32,822 bases of DNA. Source: Henriciella sp. (lineage in GTDB: Bacteria; Pseudomonadota; Alphaproteobacteria; Caulobacterales; Hyphomonadaceae). Under the pieces are notes generated by a model. The model worked only from the letters and a program-made list of their open reading frames with translations, searched no databases and was not told the origin of the DNA. Location of the stretch: positions 1-32,822 of the forward strand of contig JALUWJ010000266.1 of NCBI GenBank assembly GCA_027019605.1, read 5' to 3'. The position numbers and the translations under genes are program-made. Shown piece after piece: positions 17,642 to 25,257 of this stretch. Each line of letters opens with the position of its first letter. The first letter of the stretch is position 1.

Positions 17642-17783
17642 TCCCACTTTTCCCACTTTTCCCACTTTCGTTTGGTAAAGAATGCAAAGCTCGAATAACC
17701 TGAGAAGAACGCCTTGAGGCCGCCGCTCAATACCGCCCGCGCGAGTTTACCCTTTTAAGATAATCAGTGGGAAGAGTGGGAAA
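17642..17783. other. Inverted iteron clusters: candidate replication origin
   Basis: Three perfect tandem copies of TCCCACTTT (17642-17668) face two tandem copies of the complementary unit, AGTGGGAAG and AGTGGGAAA (17766-17783), across 97 bp. The cluster sits in the 319-bp gap between the primase-helicase stop and terS. In staphylococcal pathogenicity islands and other satellites the origin likewise lies next to the replication gene, with iteron sets flanking a melting region. The middle part is only moderately AT-rich. Assignment as ori rests on this arrangement, not on known sequence. Confidence 0.6.
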
Positions 17784-17853
17784 GAGGGATATAGATGAGC
17801 CTTATGATCAACTCTCGGCTGAGTGCCCTGATCGAAGGTGAGTGCTTTCTCCC

Positions 17854-20571
17854 CTACTTGTCATCCAGGATCGAAGAAGACATAGCGTAGACCCTACTGT
17901 TTTGAGACAATCGATGTGCTCGTAGATCCAACTTAGTCTGCCATCTTTTACCGTCCCCCCTTCGCAGGTAACCCATTATCCCGAGGGTTTTGGCTGCAGC
18001 GCCCGGGTTCAGCCCCTCCCGTTGAAACAAATTCTTCCAAGCCTCAGGCAAAATATAGAAGATTGTTGATCCATCGGCTTCAGTTTTGAAGAATCCAACG
18101 CGCTCTGATTTGAATTGGGACAAATCAAATTCAGTATCTAAGGGCTGAAACACCAGATCACCGCGCGTTTGAATGAGCTGCCTCAGAACTTCGATGTATC
18201 TTTGGTCTTCAACGGGTCCGATATAACCACGGTTCTCTATCCAATCTTCCAGGCATCGTGAAACGCCCCATATCGCCTCGCCTTTCTGCCAAGGAAGAAT
18301 TTTCAACTTTATTGCGACTTCACCGGCGGCCGCTAAGGCTGCAAATCTATTCAGACCACGTCGAACCTGACCAACGTCACTGTGATCATAGTGGTTCTGA
18401 CAAAATTCTGCTCTCGCTGATTCAAACCACCGCAGCACCTCCTCTCGGCGTTCAATCACTTCCTTTATGAATGCGGGTCCGGCCATTCCATAGTTTTCAC
18501 TGAGCGCTTTCGACAGTTCCTCAGCAAATAAGGACGCGCTTTGATGGCCGTGAATCGTATCGAACAATCCAAACCCCATACCCGGATCCGCTTCGATGTC
18601 GAGAACCCTAATCTGTTGACCCGCGGTCGCCCTTTTACCCGTTTCGCGCAATTTATCTGCTAGCGATATTTCACCGCTAGACACGAAGATGATCCGCCAC
18701 TTCTTTGCCGGACGACTTGATCCATCTCGATTGGCTCGATCTTTACCACGCCCATTGGCGAGCATGTACGCAATCCGATCAGCAGCACCGGGTGCTGCTT
18801 CCGACAACTCGTCTAACAGCAGACAAGTATCGGAGCGGCTCTCCGCAACACTTTCCAGGCCATTGTCCGTGGCCCGCCAGGTTTTCATGAATGCATTTGG
18901 GCCGTACACAGACGCACATACGCGTAGCGCTGTACTTTTTCCGATTGAAGATGGGCCGTTAATGTGGATCCCGCCATTCTCCACGCCCGTCCACTTCATC
19001 AATGGACCCAGAAATGCGGCACATAGCGTGATAATTAAGCGCGAGTTCCCAGCACAGTACTGTGCTACCGATTGTTGCCAATCTTCGAGGGCTCCACGAG
19101 AGCCAAATCCGTCATTAGCAGGGATCCTTTCTACGACCTGCGGGCACCCGTCTGCGCAGATCACGTTCTCGGGAAGTGCAAACGCGGTATGGTCCACCCA
19201 CCCAGTTCGGGTCGCTAGCACTGCAGAAGGTGGCTTCCCTGAATTAACCCAAGCTCTCAAGTTGCTGCGTGCTGACTGGAAGCTTGCATGGAAGAGCCCT
19301 TCTTTCGTCAGAATATCTAGGAAATCATCTCGACGCCCGCTCCACGCCTTGCAAGGAATGGTAACTTCTTTGAACCTATCTACGCGGGTGCCAACTTCAA
19401 AACACCGGTAGTACTCTCCGGCGTCGTCGATTAGTTCGTAAATCGGTTTGATGTAGCTCGAGAGCTTCTCATAATAGCGATCACTATCTCGCTTTTTTTG
19501 AATGAACAGTGCGTTACGCTCCCGATCCGCTATAAATACTGGAAGCTCTGTCCCAGCATTGTTTTCCCAACATCGTTTCCATGATCGAGCGCGTTCGCTA
19601 TCAGGCCTTTGGTCCCCGTCCCCTTCACCATAGCCAAACCCAGCCGCGGTCCAGGCCTTTATTGCTTCTTCGAAAGCGGGCTCATCCAGACCCGACAAGC
19701 GCGCTACGCGAGCAAAAGCAAACTCCTGTCCACTTCGACTGGGATCGCCGAGGTGATCAGTAGCGCCTGATGAAAGCAACTGGAACGCATTCCGATATGG
19801 CAACATATCATCCGACGCTGCCCAATCGCGCATTCGTTCCAGGGAACCCTGAACAATAGAGGCATCCGGTTCTCCGTCATTTACTTTAGGGTCTGGTTTG
19901 CTGGACTTGTTCGCTCTCGATCTAGGCGGGAGCTTTCTTACCGTGTTTGATTTACAAGAAAGCTTCGGCCCAAACTTGTTGATGATTTGCCCAATCTGCT
20001 CCCTGGTCAGGAAGGGGAGGGACTCTTCCGATTCATTGATGCGTTGCCCGGTAATCGTGAAAAAGCGTCCCCCAGCATAAAGATCGATGCAAGGTGGATG
20101 CTCTCTCTCGCTCCCAGGCTTTTTCCAAGTCTTGGTCAGTGTTCCGTTGAGCACAGACGAAAACGCTTCGAGATCGCATCTTCGAGCCAACGCAAATCCT
20201 TTCAGACCCGTTCCGCTGGGGCTGGTCTCCCAATACCCTGGAGTGGCTTCGAGAAGTTCTTCCGCCCAAGGCACGCGAGTGCCAACGGTTGGATCTATGC
20301 AGGTATCTAAGTCTAACCCTATTAGAAGCTTGTCCGGATCCCGCAGCAAAGGTCCAAGGAATACACCCAAGCCCTCGTTTCTGCCAAGCTTGGATAATTC
20401 GATGGCAGCTGTAAAACTCATCCAAGATGCGGGGTCGTTTGATTTTCCAACTAGGGGATCGCAGACAGGCAACTTCGTAGACTTGCCGTCGCGCTTTACA
20501 TACTTCCACGCACAGAATCGATTTTCGTTAGTGAGCGCCGCAAAGGCCGTTTGGATAATTTGCTCAGTCAT
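17854..20571 (-). CDS. PrimPol / DUF927 replicative primase-helicase (905 aa)
   Basis: Start at ATG 20571, overlapping the end of alpA by 8 bp (ATGACTGA). The frame is open to 20775, but that extension lies over alpA. The N-terminal part looks like an archaeo-eukaryotic PrimPol domain: LDLDT at about residue 87 (metal-binding DxD), SPSGTGLKG at about 124, and IDLYAGGRFFTITGQ. A helical linker leads to a DUF927-type helicase domain with Walker A GPSSIGKST near residue 540 and Walker B CLLLDE near 584, then TRPAKKW-like and SSGE sensor segments. The C-terminal winged-helix-like region ends LRAHRLSQNSRVYAM. It would prime and unwind the element's DNA from the adjacent iterons. The order int-alpA-this gene is that of phage satellites and P4-like islands. 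Confidence 0.88.
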   Translation of the reverse strand: MTEQIIQTAFAALTNENRFCAWKYVKRDGKSTKLPVCDPLVGKSNDPASWMSFTAAIELSKLGRNEGLGVFLGPLLRDPDKLLIGLDLDTCIDPTVGTRVPWAEELLEATPGYWETSPSGTGLKGFALARRCDLEAFSSVLNGTLTKTWKKPGSEREHPPCIDLYAGGRFFTITGQRINESEESLPFLTREQIGQIINKFGPKLSCKSNTVRKLPPRSRANKSSKPDPKVNDGEPDASIVQGSLERMRDWAASDDMLPYRNAFQLLSSGATDHLGDPSRSGQEFAFARVARLSGLDEPAFEEAIKAWTAAGFGYGEGDGDQRPDSERARSWKRCWENNAGTELPVFIADRERNALFIQKKRDSDRYYEKLSSYIKPIYELIDDAGEYYRCFEVGTRVDRFKEVTIPCKAWSGRRDDFLDILTKEGLFHASFQSARSNLRAWVNSGKPPSAVLATRTGWVDHTAFALPENVICADGCPQVVERIPANDGFGSRGALEDWQQSVAQYCAGNSRLIITLCAAFLGPLMKWTGVENGGIHINGPSSIGKSTALRVCASVYGPNAFMKTWRATDNGLESVAESRSDTCLLLDELSEAAPGAADRIAYMLANGRGKDRANRDGSSRPAKKWRIIFVSSGEISLADKLRETGKRATAGQQIRVLDIEADPGMGFGLFDTIHGHQSASLFAEELSKALSENYGMAGPAFIKEVIERREEVLRWFESARAEFCQNHYDHSDVGQVRRGLNRFAALAAAGEVAIKLKILPWQKGEAIWGVSRCLEDWIENRGYIGPVEDQRYIEVLRQLIQTRGDLVFQPLDTEFDLSQFKSERVGFFKTEADGSTIFYILPEAWKNLFQREGLNPGAAAKTLGIMGYLRRGDGKRWQTKLDLRAHRLSQNSRVYAMSSSILDDK

Positions 20572-20761
20572 TGCTAACCTCTTCAGATTTTGAGAGGTTG
20601 TTGATCCAGTCTTCGATATCTCGTTCGAACCATCCGACCGATCGTACTCCCAGCTTGAAGGGCTTGGGGAACCGACCTTGATTGATGAAGTAGTATAGGG
20701 TCGAAACGGATAATCCCGTTCGATCGAGCACGGTTTTTCGCCGGAGTATTCTATTAGACAT
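20564..20761 (-). CDS. AlpA-family excisionase / transcriptional activator
   Basis: 65 residues, nearly all one winged helix-turn-helix: RRKTVLDRTGLSVSTLYYFI, GRFPKPFKLGVRSVGWFERDIEDWI. This is the AlpA/MerR-like pattern of island regulators. In P4-like elements and Gram-negative satellites AlpA activates the excision or replication genes. A strong ribosome-binding site (GAGGAGGG) precedes ATG 20761. Its stop overlaps the start of the primase-helicase gene, so the two are translationally coupled. Transcribed in the same direction as int, 125 bp downstream of it. Confidence 0.9.
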   Translation of the reverse strand: MSNRILRRKTVLDRTGLSVSTLYYFINQGRFPKPFKLGVRSVGWFERDIEDWINNLSKSEEVSND

Positions 20762-20822
20762 GTTTCCCTCCTCATTTCTTAAGGAAGGTGTCTATTTATA
20801 CGAAGAAACCACGAAGGCCCCT

Positions 20823-20855
20823 ATCGTCGCCAAATTGTCAATAACGACCGACGAT
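20823..20855. promoter_or_regulatory. Inverted repeat around a TTGACA box in the int-alpA gap
   Basis: ATCGTCG (20823-20829) is repeated inverted as CGACGAT (20849-20855) with 19 bp between. The minus strand of the interval contains TTGACA, a consensus -35. No convincing -10 at the right spacing was found. It may be an operator for alpA or a partial terminator after int. Confidence 0.3.
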
Positions 20856-20886
20856 TCTGACTGAATTCAGGTGATTCGAATGGGTT

Positions 20887-22131
20887 CTAATTGAACGCTA
20901 AATATAGCTCCCAACTGCGCATTACATCACGCCGGCGCTCTAGCATATCTGTCCTGAGATACGCCCGCTCTACCTCGGTGCCGACTTTGTGCGCGAGGCA
21001 AATTTCGGCGAGGTTGCGATCAATTCCTGTTTCAGCCGCCCAGTCGCGGAACGTGGACCGCAAACCGTGAGGTACCGCTGGTCGTTGCGATCGGCGATCG
21101 ATAAATCCGTTCTTTCCACTGCGAATGTCCGCTTCATGCATGCGTTTCATCACCGCTGATATCGCCATATCAGAGAGCATCCCGCCTCTCGGTGCCCAGA
21201 ATACAACATCCGAGCCAGCCATACGGGGCAGTGATTGTAGAAGTTCGAGCGCTTGTTTTGGCAAAGGAACCCGGTGCTCTCGCCTAACCTTCATTCGTTC
21301 TGCAGGAACTATCCAGAGCCGCTGATCAAAGTCGACTTCTCGCCACGTCATCCCGCGAACTTCACCAGACCGTGCAGCAGTGATTGCAAGAAAGCGCAAT
21401 GCGTTCGCGGCCATTCCGTCACGTTGTCGAAGCGCGTGCCACCATCGCTGCAAATCCTTTCCTTGCAAAGCCGGGTGGCTGGTGATTGTCGTTAGCTTTG
21501 CAGGGCTCGCAAGTAGCTCCGACAGATTTCCTTTCCACCTAGCGGGGTTATCCCCGCTGCGATGACCAGATACGGTGGCCCAATTCAAAACCGCCTCAAT
21601 GCGGGACCGCAGTCGTTTAGCAGTTTCGGTCTTTTCCTCCCAAATGGGAGCCAGCACTTTCAACACGTCCTGCGTTGCGATCTGGGACACATACATTTTC
21701 CCGAGGACCGGAAAAGCATAACGCTCGAGCGTGGATCTCCATTGTTTCTTGTGCTTTTCGTTCTTGAGTTCTTTGAATCGTTTCATCAGCGCGTAGTCTG
21801 CTGCAGCAGAGAAAGTAAGGCGTTCCTTTTGAGCCTCCCTTATGGCCAATGGATCATGTCCAGCGACAACTGATCGTTTCGTCTGCCATGCAATGTCTCT
21901 GGCTTCGGCCAAAGAAACAAAGTTCGCATTGCCAATACCAAGCTCACGCCGACGCCCATTTATCACTATGCGCTGCTTCCAGTACTTTCGCTGGTTAGGA
22001 CCAACCTGGAGAATAAGGCCAGTGTTCTGACCGTCGTGGTATTTACCCTGCTGGGAAACGGTTCTTACAAACGCCGCGCTGAGTGGTTTGCCTACCATTC
22101 GATTTGTGGAAGTCGAACTTTCATCCCCCAT
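20887..22131 (-). CDS. int: Tyrosine recombinase, P4-type integrase (414 aa)
   Basis: Catalyses integration and excision at the tRNA-Ser site. The N-terminal 100 residues match the arm-DNA-binding domain of P4-type integrases (LSAAFVRTV, GLILQVGPNQRKYWKQRI, LGIGNANFVSLAEARD). The catalytic domain shows Arg in AARSGEVRGMTW, H-x-x-R in HGLRSTFRDWA, His in CLAHKVG and Tyr in ERAYLRTD. The full length and all active-site residues are present, so it should be functional. ATG 22131 is preceded by a GGGGAG ribosome-binding site. It reads inward from attR, 130 bp away. It lies at the end of the element opposite the tRNA. Confidence 0.95.
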   Translation of the reverse strand: MGDESSTSTNRMVGKPLSAAFVRTVSQQGKYHDGQNTGLILQVGPNQRKYWKQRIVINGRRRELGIGNANFVSLAEARDIAWQTKRSVVAGHDPLAIREAQKERLTFSAAADYALMKRFKELKNEKHKKQWRSTLERYAFPVLGKMYVSQIATQDVLKVLAPIWEEKTETAKRLRSRIEAVLNWATVSGHRSGDNPARWKGNLSELLASPAKLTTITSHPALQGKDLQRWWHALRQRDGMAANALRFLAITAARSGEVRGMTWREVDFDQRLWIVPAERMKVRREHRVPLPKQALELLQSLPRMAGSDVVFWAPRGGMLSDMAISAVMKRMHEADIRSGKNGFIDRRSQRPAVPHGLRSTFRDWAAETGIDRNLAEICLAHKVGTEVERAYLRTDMLERRRDVMRSWELYLAFN

Positions 22132-22147
22132 TTTCTCCCCCTCACTT
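22123..22147. repeat. Right copy of the att-proximal box, overlapping the int start
   Basis: Partner of the box at 1759-1782, matching except for one substitution and a two-base insertion. It covers the ATG of the integrase gene (complement of 22129-22131) and its ribosome-binding site. A protein binding here could therefore also control integrase translation or transcription. The role is inferred from position and repetition only. Confidence 0.45.
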
Positions 22148-22261
22148 AGTTGGAATAAGGTGGATCTAATGGAACCCTACTGGAACAGAATAATCAATAT
22201 TAATAACGTGTTACTAGGCTCTCTGGAACTCTTTGAAACTCACTGTTCGCCGCAAATGCTG

Positions 22262-22277
22262 CCTGTCTCACCGCCAT
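22262..22277 (+). repeat. attR: second copy of the 16-bp tRNA-Ser repeat
   Basis: Perfect copy of the 16-bp tRNA-Ser 3' end sequence at 1690-1705. The flanking bases differ on both sides (TC before the left copy, TG before this one; G after the left copy, T after this one), so the identity is limited to the core. It lies between the integrase start codon (22131) and the accessory region to the right. It therefore marks the right boundary of the integrated element. Confidence 0.9.
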
Positions 22278-22450
22278 TCAGTCTGCTCTCCCAGACCTGC
22301 TCTGGTTCTATCCCATAATGTGCCCAACATTCCGGGACTTAGCGGGTGATTCAGCCATTTGTGATCGCCGAGAGCCGCTCATCCCACCCCTATCGGGCGC
22401 ATTTCTAGCACCGTTCTCTGTGTCGCCGATTGCGGCTTAGGTCTTAAACG

Positions 22451-22472
22451 ACAGGGAAAATACAGGGAAAAT
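22451..22472 (+). repeat. Tandem 11-bp repeat outside attR
   Basis: ACAGGGAAAAT occurs twice without a gap in the gene-free stretch 22278-22543. Short tandem units beside an attachment site can be protein-binding sites or traces of an older element. No gene or other signal was recognised in the rest of this stretch. Confidence 0.6.
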
Positions 22473-22543
22473 CGAACGAAAGAGCCAATCATCAATAGCT
22501 CAGCCATCTTACGCCTCTCCTCATTTAACGCCGCCGCCCCGAG

Positions 22544-22981
22544 CTAGCTGGCAATGTCTTCAGCGAGCTTCTTGAGCTTCGATATTGTCAGCGTGTGCTT
22601 GTTGTCCCTCGCTGAGTAGCGCGCTTGTTCAGAAACCTTCGAGAACGGACCGTAATACACTTCCTCCCACTCGCCCTCAGTATCGACTTTAATGACGAGC
22701 ATCAGATCGGCTTCTCCGCGAAACCCTATCTGATTGGCAGCGTGACTAGCTTTGATCTGGACACGTTGTCCGTCGGGCGTGATTGCGTCGTAGCCGTTTG
22801 CGCCGGCAGGTGCTTTCTCGAGACCGTAGTGTTCGATGCAGACGAACTCACCATAGTCACCAAGAAGATTTCCGAGACCTGCCCAACGAAACTCTGGCGC
22901 GAGCGCGCGGAGCGCCTCCTGCGCAGAAAACAGCGTCGACAGAACATGTTTGATAGCTTGAGAGCGCTGTGTGTTTTCCAT
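22544..22981 (-). CDS. PD-(D/E)XK-like protein, DUF6998-type (145 aa)
   Basis: The product has a restriction-endonuclease-like core: a Glu in LLGDYGEFVCIEHYGL (about residues 40-55), Asp in GANGYDAITPDG and the Q-x-K element in RVQIKAS, followed by FRGEADLMLVIKV and EWEEVYYGPF. This order (helix with E, then D, then Q/ExK) fits a nuclease fold. From memory it resembles a family of small proteins annotated DUF6998; that label is unconfirmed. ATG 22981 follows an AAAGAG sequence. It is the first gene outside attR, in a region otherwise full of relics, and may be a leftover of a defence or mobile module. Confidence 0.65.
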   Translation of the reverse strand: MENTQRSQAIKHVLSTLFSAQEALRALAPEFRWAGLGNLLGDYGEFVCIEHYGLEKAPAGANGYDAITPDGQRVQIKASHAANQIGFRGEADLMLVIKVDTEGEWEEVYYGPFSKVSEQARYSARDNKHTLTISKLKKLAEDIAS

Positions 22982-23000
22982 GCTCTTTCATCCCCAACTA

Positions 23001-23028
23001 ACGCCCCACCACTGTGGTAATGGGGCGT
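23001..23028. other. Hairpin upstream of the PD-(D/E)XK-like gene
   Basis: ACGCCCCA (23001-23008) pairs with TGGGGCGT (23021-23028), with an inner CCAC/GTGG pairing. It lies 20-50 bp upstream of the start at 22981. It could act as an operator. It is not followed by a T-run on either strand, so it does not look like a terminator. Confidence 0.4.
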
Positions 23029-23091
23029 CATAAGAATGTCTATTTCAAGATGGGCAGGTCGTACCATCGTAAGGCTTAGGCGCCGCGACCT

Positions 23092-23205
23092 ATCAACGCC
23101 GCCGCCTACGTGAATGGACAGGTTATTTATATAGATGGCGGTCTTCAGAACGGCGATGGAAGACATGATTGCCTGACCGTTCCCGAGCGCAGCCAGCTCG
23201 CTTAG
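23092..23205 (+). pseudogene. Relic of a short-chain dehydrogenase/reductase C-terminus
   Basis: The frame from 23092 gives INAAAYVNGQVIYIDGGLQN before running to a stop at 23203. AYVNGQVIYIDGG is the conserved C-terminal block of SDR enzymes ('..itGqvlyvDGG'). A stop (TAG at 23077) lies just upstream, and no Rossmann or YxxxK part is present. Only the tail of the gene survives. Its end overlaps the end of the methyltransferase relic on the other strand. Confidence 0.65.
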
Positions 23206-23687
23206 CATGGATTTGTCGGCGAGGGATTGTCAGCGGAACCGGACCTCGCAGACGAGCGCTTCCTCGCTGATATCAGATCTATCTTCTGAACTGTGGGTAC
23301 CCTCTCAGCGCCCTCGAATCCGGACTCATTCAGTAAGTGAACTGTTTTGGCTATCTCTTCTCCAGACCGGCTGACCGGGTTCGGTAGCCATTCTGGAGGT
23401 TTGCTTCCATGAGACCTTAAACAAAGCCATAGGTGCCCGTCATTCTTCAATAACGCACTGAGGGGCCGAACTGTAGGTTCCGGGTTCGACCAGAACTGAA
23501 ACGAATGAAGCGCCACGGCATGATCAAAGCGATTGTCGGGCCAGGTGAGATCGGTGTCATCTCCCAGTCGTAGTTCGAATTCCGCGCCGGTTTGATTTAG
23601 CTTTCGGGTTGCAACCTGGTGCATGAGTGGGGACGGGTCCACGCCAGCCAAGCAACAATTCCGCCGGGTGCTCGTGCCGCCTACCAA
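23202..23687 (-). pseudogene. Class I SAM-dependent methyltransferase, N-terminally truncated
   Basis: 161 residues remain. AGVDPSPLMHQVATRK corresponds to the strand and acidic loop after motif I, LTWPDNRFDHAVALHSFQFW to the next block ('PDnsFD..'), and LLKNDGHLWLCL to the 'kpGGrl' strand. The glycine-rich SAM-binding motif I that should precede AGVDPS is absent in this frame, and the only start is TTG. Upstream codons in another frame (GAT TTT GGC GGT GGT) could be the displaced motif. Most likely a decayed fragment, probably unable to bind SAM. Confidence 0.6.
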
Positions 23688-23793
23688 TCCGTTGTTTCTT
23701 AAGCCTGAAAACCTTTTGATTTATTCGAAATCACAACAAAGGTTGGACCACCGCCAAAATCAGAAGCCCGTCAGGACCTATCAGGCAGTTTAG

Positions 23794-23925
23794 CGTGATC
23801 CCTGCGACAGCTCACTAAAGTCAGCTGGCAAGATGAAATCTGCTCAGATTGCGGTGCACCTAGGGATTAGCCGGCCGCCTATCATCCGATGCACTCGACA
23901 TCATAAACGTGATCTTAGAACATGA
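23794..23925 (+). pseudogene. Relic of a serine recombinase (resolvase/invertase) C-terminal HTH
   Basis: The frame after TAG 23791 reads RDPCDSSLKSAGKMKSAQIA, then VHLGISRPPIIR and a stop at 23923. 'SAQIAxHLGISRPxxxR' is the typical C-terminal helix-turn-helix of Tn3-type resolvases and invertases. The catalytic domain is missing. It indicates that a transposon or integrative element once occupied this spot. Confidence 0.5.
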
Positions 23926-23984
23926 CGAAGAGATCGCTCGCCTCTACTTTGAGCGTAATCCCTAGTTCACGCCCCGGAGTTTCG

Positions 23985-24722
23985 ATGAAAGAGAGCTCTT
24001 TGATAAAAACGCTTCAAGAGCTGTTCAGCCAACACCCGATGTTCGAGGCCAAGCCACTCGAGACCACAAATGAGGTTCTGCTCCCAGTATGCTTGAACGG
24101 GACCAAAATGGAATATTTGGCAATTCGGGATGGCAATCCCTTGCTCATCGTCTTCAATTTGGTTTTGGATGCGCAGAGGTTTTCCGAGACCTCTACCATC
24201 AAGCATGCTGTTCGTGAGAAACGACCATCTCCATACAGCCACGATGCGTATCACTCGCTGATAAGAGCTTTAGAGCTCGACCCGTGCCTGATTGATGCAG
24301 AAGACATATTCGACGCGCTAGTGACTGTAGCGACATCCTCGAGAATGCAACGATTGGTTCCGTGCACTGAGGATGCGCCGTGGGTCTCCAAACTTCGCGA
24401 ATACAACCAAGCTAAAGGAGAGTGGGAGCTTCATACGGCGACAAACGAAGTCCTGGAAACGATAAATAGCACGAACATCGATTTGGTGATGTCCGGTATC
24501 CCGGAGCTGGATCCCTGGTGCGAACAAGATCCAGAGAACCCTTTGGGGACCCAGTTGATCCTCTTGAGCGACCTCATGGAGAAGCATCGCATTCATACGG
24601 CTCAAGCCGGTGCTCACCTAAAACGACTGCGAAAAGACTACGTTACCCTCACCGGTAACTGGCAGGCCGAAATCGACGAAATCGATTACTTGCTTGCGCT
24701 AGTTGACGCGAAACCCAATTGA
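23985..24722 (+). CDS. Hypothetical protein (245 aa)
   Basis: Start chosen at ATG 23985, which has GGAG five bases upstream. The frame also opens at ATG 23922, with no ribosome-binding site and lying over a recombinase relic. The product begins MKESSLIKTLQELFSQHPMF and is soluble. An alpha/beta N-terminal half (LLPVCLNGTKMEYLAIRDGN, PLLIVFNLVLD) is followed by a mostly helical C-terminal half ending in a Leu-rich helix. No family recognised. Two further small unrecognised genes follow on the same strand, 54 and 88 bp apart, suggesting a cassette. Confidence 0.6.
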   Translation: MKESSLIKTLQELFSQHPMFEAKPLETTNEVLLPVCLNGTKMEYLAIRDGNPLLIVFNLVLDAQRFSETSTIKHAVREKRPSPYSHDAYHSLIRALELDPCLIDAEDIFDALVTVATSSRMQRLVPCTEDAPWVSKLREYNQAKGEWELHTATNEVLETINSTNIDLVMSGIPELDPWCEQDPENPLGTQLILLSDLMEKHRIHTAQAGAHLKRLRKDYVTLTGNWQAEIDEIDYLLALVDAKPN

Positions 24723-24776
24723 CCGACGACTTCCTATCGTAACTAAAAAATCCAACAACTAAAGCAGACTGATTGT

Positions 24777-25169
24777 ATGAACCTCTATCTTGTAAGCCGC
24801 TACGGAGCGGGCATTTTTCTAGACGAACTCAACCCTGATTTGGAGACTACGAAGGATTCCAACTTACTGGTGCGCGCCAAAACGTTTGGAAGGGCTGGCG
24901 AGCTAGCGCATGATTTCTTGGCTGCATACATCTCCTCATTTGAGCATCTTCAGGATGAGCTAAAAACCAGTCGGATGCTTTGCGACTATATTGTTCAGAT
25001 TGGAACTGACGCCGAGAACCCAACCGAAGAAGTCATCCACGGTCCGTTCCTATCCCACGCCATCATTCGCGGAAAACATGCCGGAGAAATCGCCAAAGGC
25101 ATCAATCCCTTCAAAAGCTGGACTTATGATCGCGCCGCCGGGACTTGGCGAAAAGTAAGGCATTCATGA
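24777..25169 (+). CDS. Hypothetical protein (130 aa)
   Basis: Starts MNLYLVSRYGAGIFLDEL and contains a central helix (GELAHDFLAAYISSFEHLQDEL) and a C-terminal KSWTYDRAAGTWRKV strand pair. No signal peptide, membrane span or known motif. Small alpha/beta proteins of this size in accessory cassettes are sometimes immunity proteins, but nothing here proves that. ATG at 24777, 54 bp after the preceding gene on the same strand. Confidence 0.55.
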   Translation: MNLYLVSRYGAGIFLDELNPDLETTKDSNLLVRAKTFGRAGELAHDFLAAYISSFEHLQDELKTSRMLCDYIVQIGTDAENPTEEVIHGPFLSHAIIRGKHAGEIAKGINPFKSWTYDRAAGTWRKVRHS

Positions 25170-25257
25170 GCTGGTGAAAGCCGCAAGCTGTCTGGACAAG
25201 GACATGATTAGCCAAGAACCTCGGTTCACCACCTTCGCTCGGAGCGTTTAAAATCAA

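Larger units (their letters stand above)
1690..22277. mobile_element. tRNA-Ser integrated island with phage-satellite-like (PICI-like) module
   Basis: A 20.6 kb segment bounded by the 16-bp att repeats. Its right 5.3 kb holds int, alpA, a PrimPol/DUF927 replication protein, inverted iterons and a P27-type terS, all on the minus strand. This is the order known for phage-inducible chromosomal islands. Its left 2.2 kb holds a broken TIGR02391 gene, a TetR regulator and an orphan gene, and its centre two giant surface-protein genes. The integrase sits at the end opposite the intact tRNA, which is less usual than int lying next to the tRNA. No convincing internal third att copy was found, so a single element is the simplest reading. 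Accretion of two elements with loss of the middle att site is not excluded. Confidence 0.8.

Noticed and set aside
17642-17783. CRISPR array
   Set aside because: The units are 9 bp without spacers, and the second cluster is inverted.
18689-19411. 240-codon plus-strand frame inside the primase-helicase gene
   Set aside because: It is antisense to Walker A/B and other conserved motifs of the real gene and has no recognisable domain.
23922-23984. Upstream start (ATG 23922) for the 245-aa orphan gene
   Set aside because: No ribosome-binding site, and it overlaps the end of a recombinase relic; ATG 23985 has a good GGAG.
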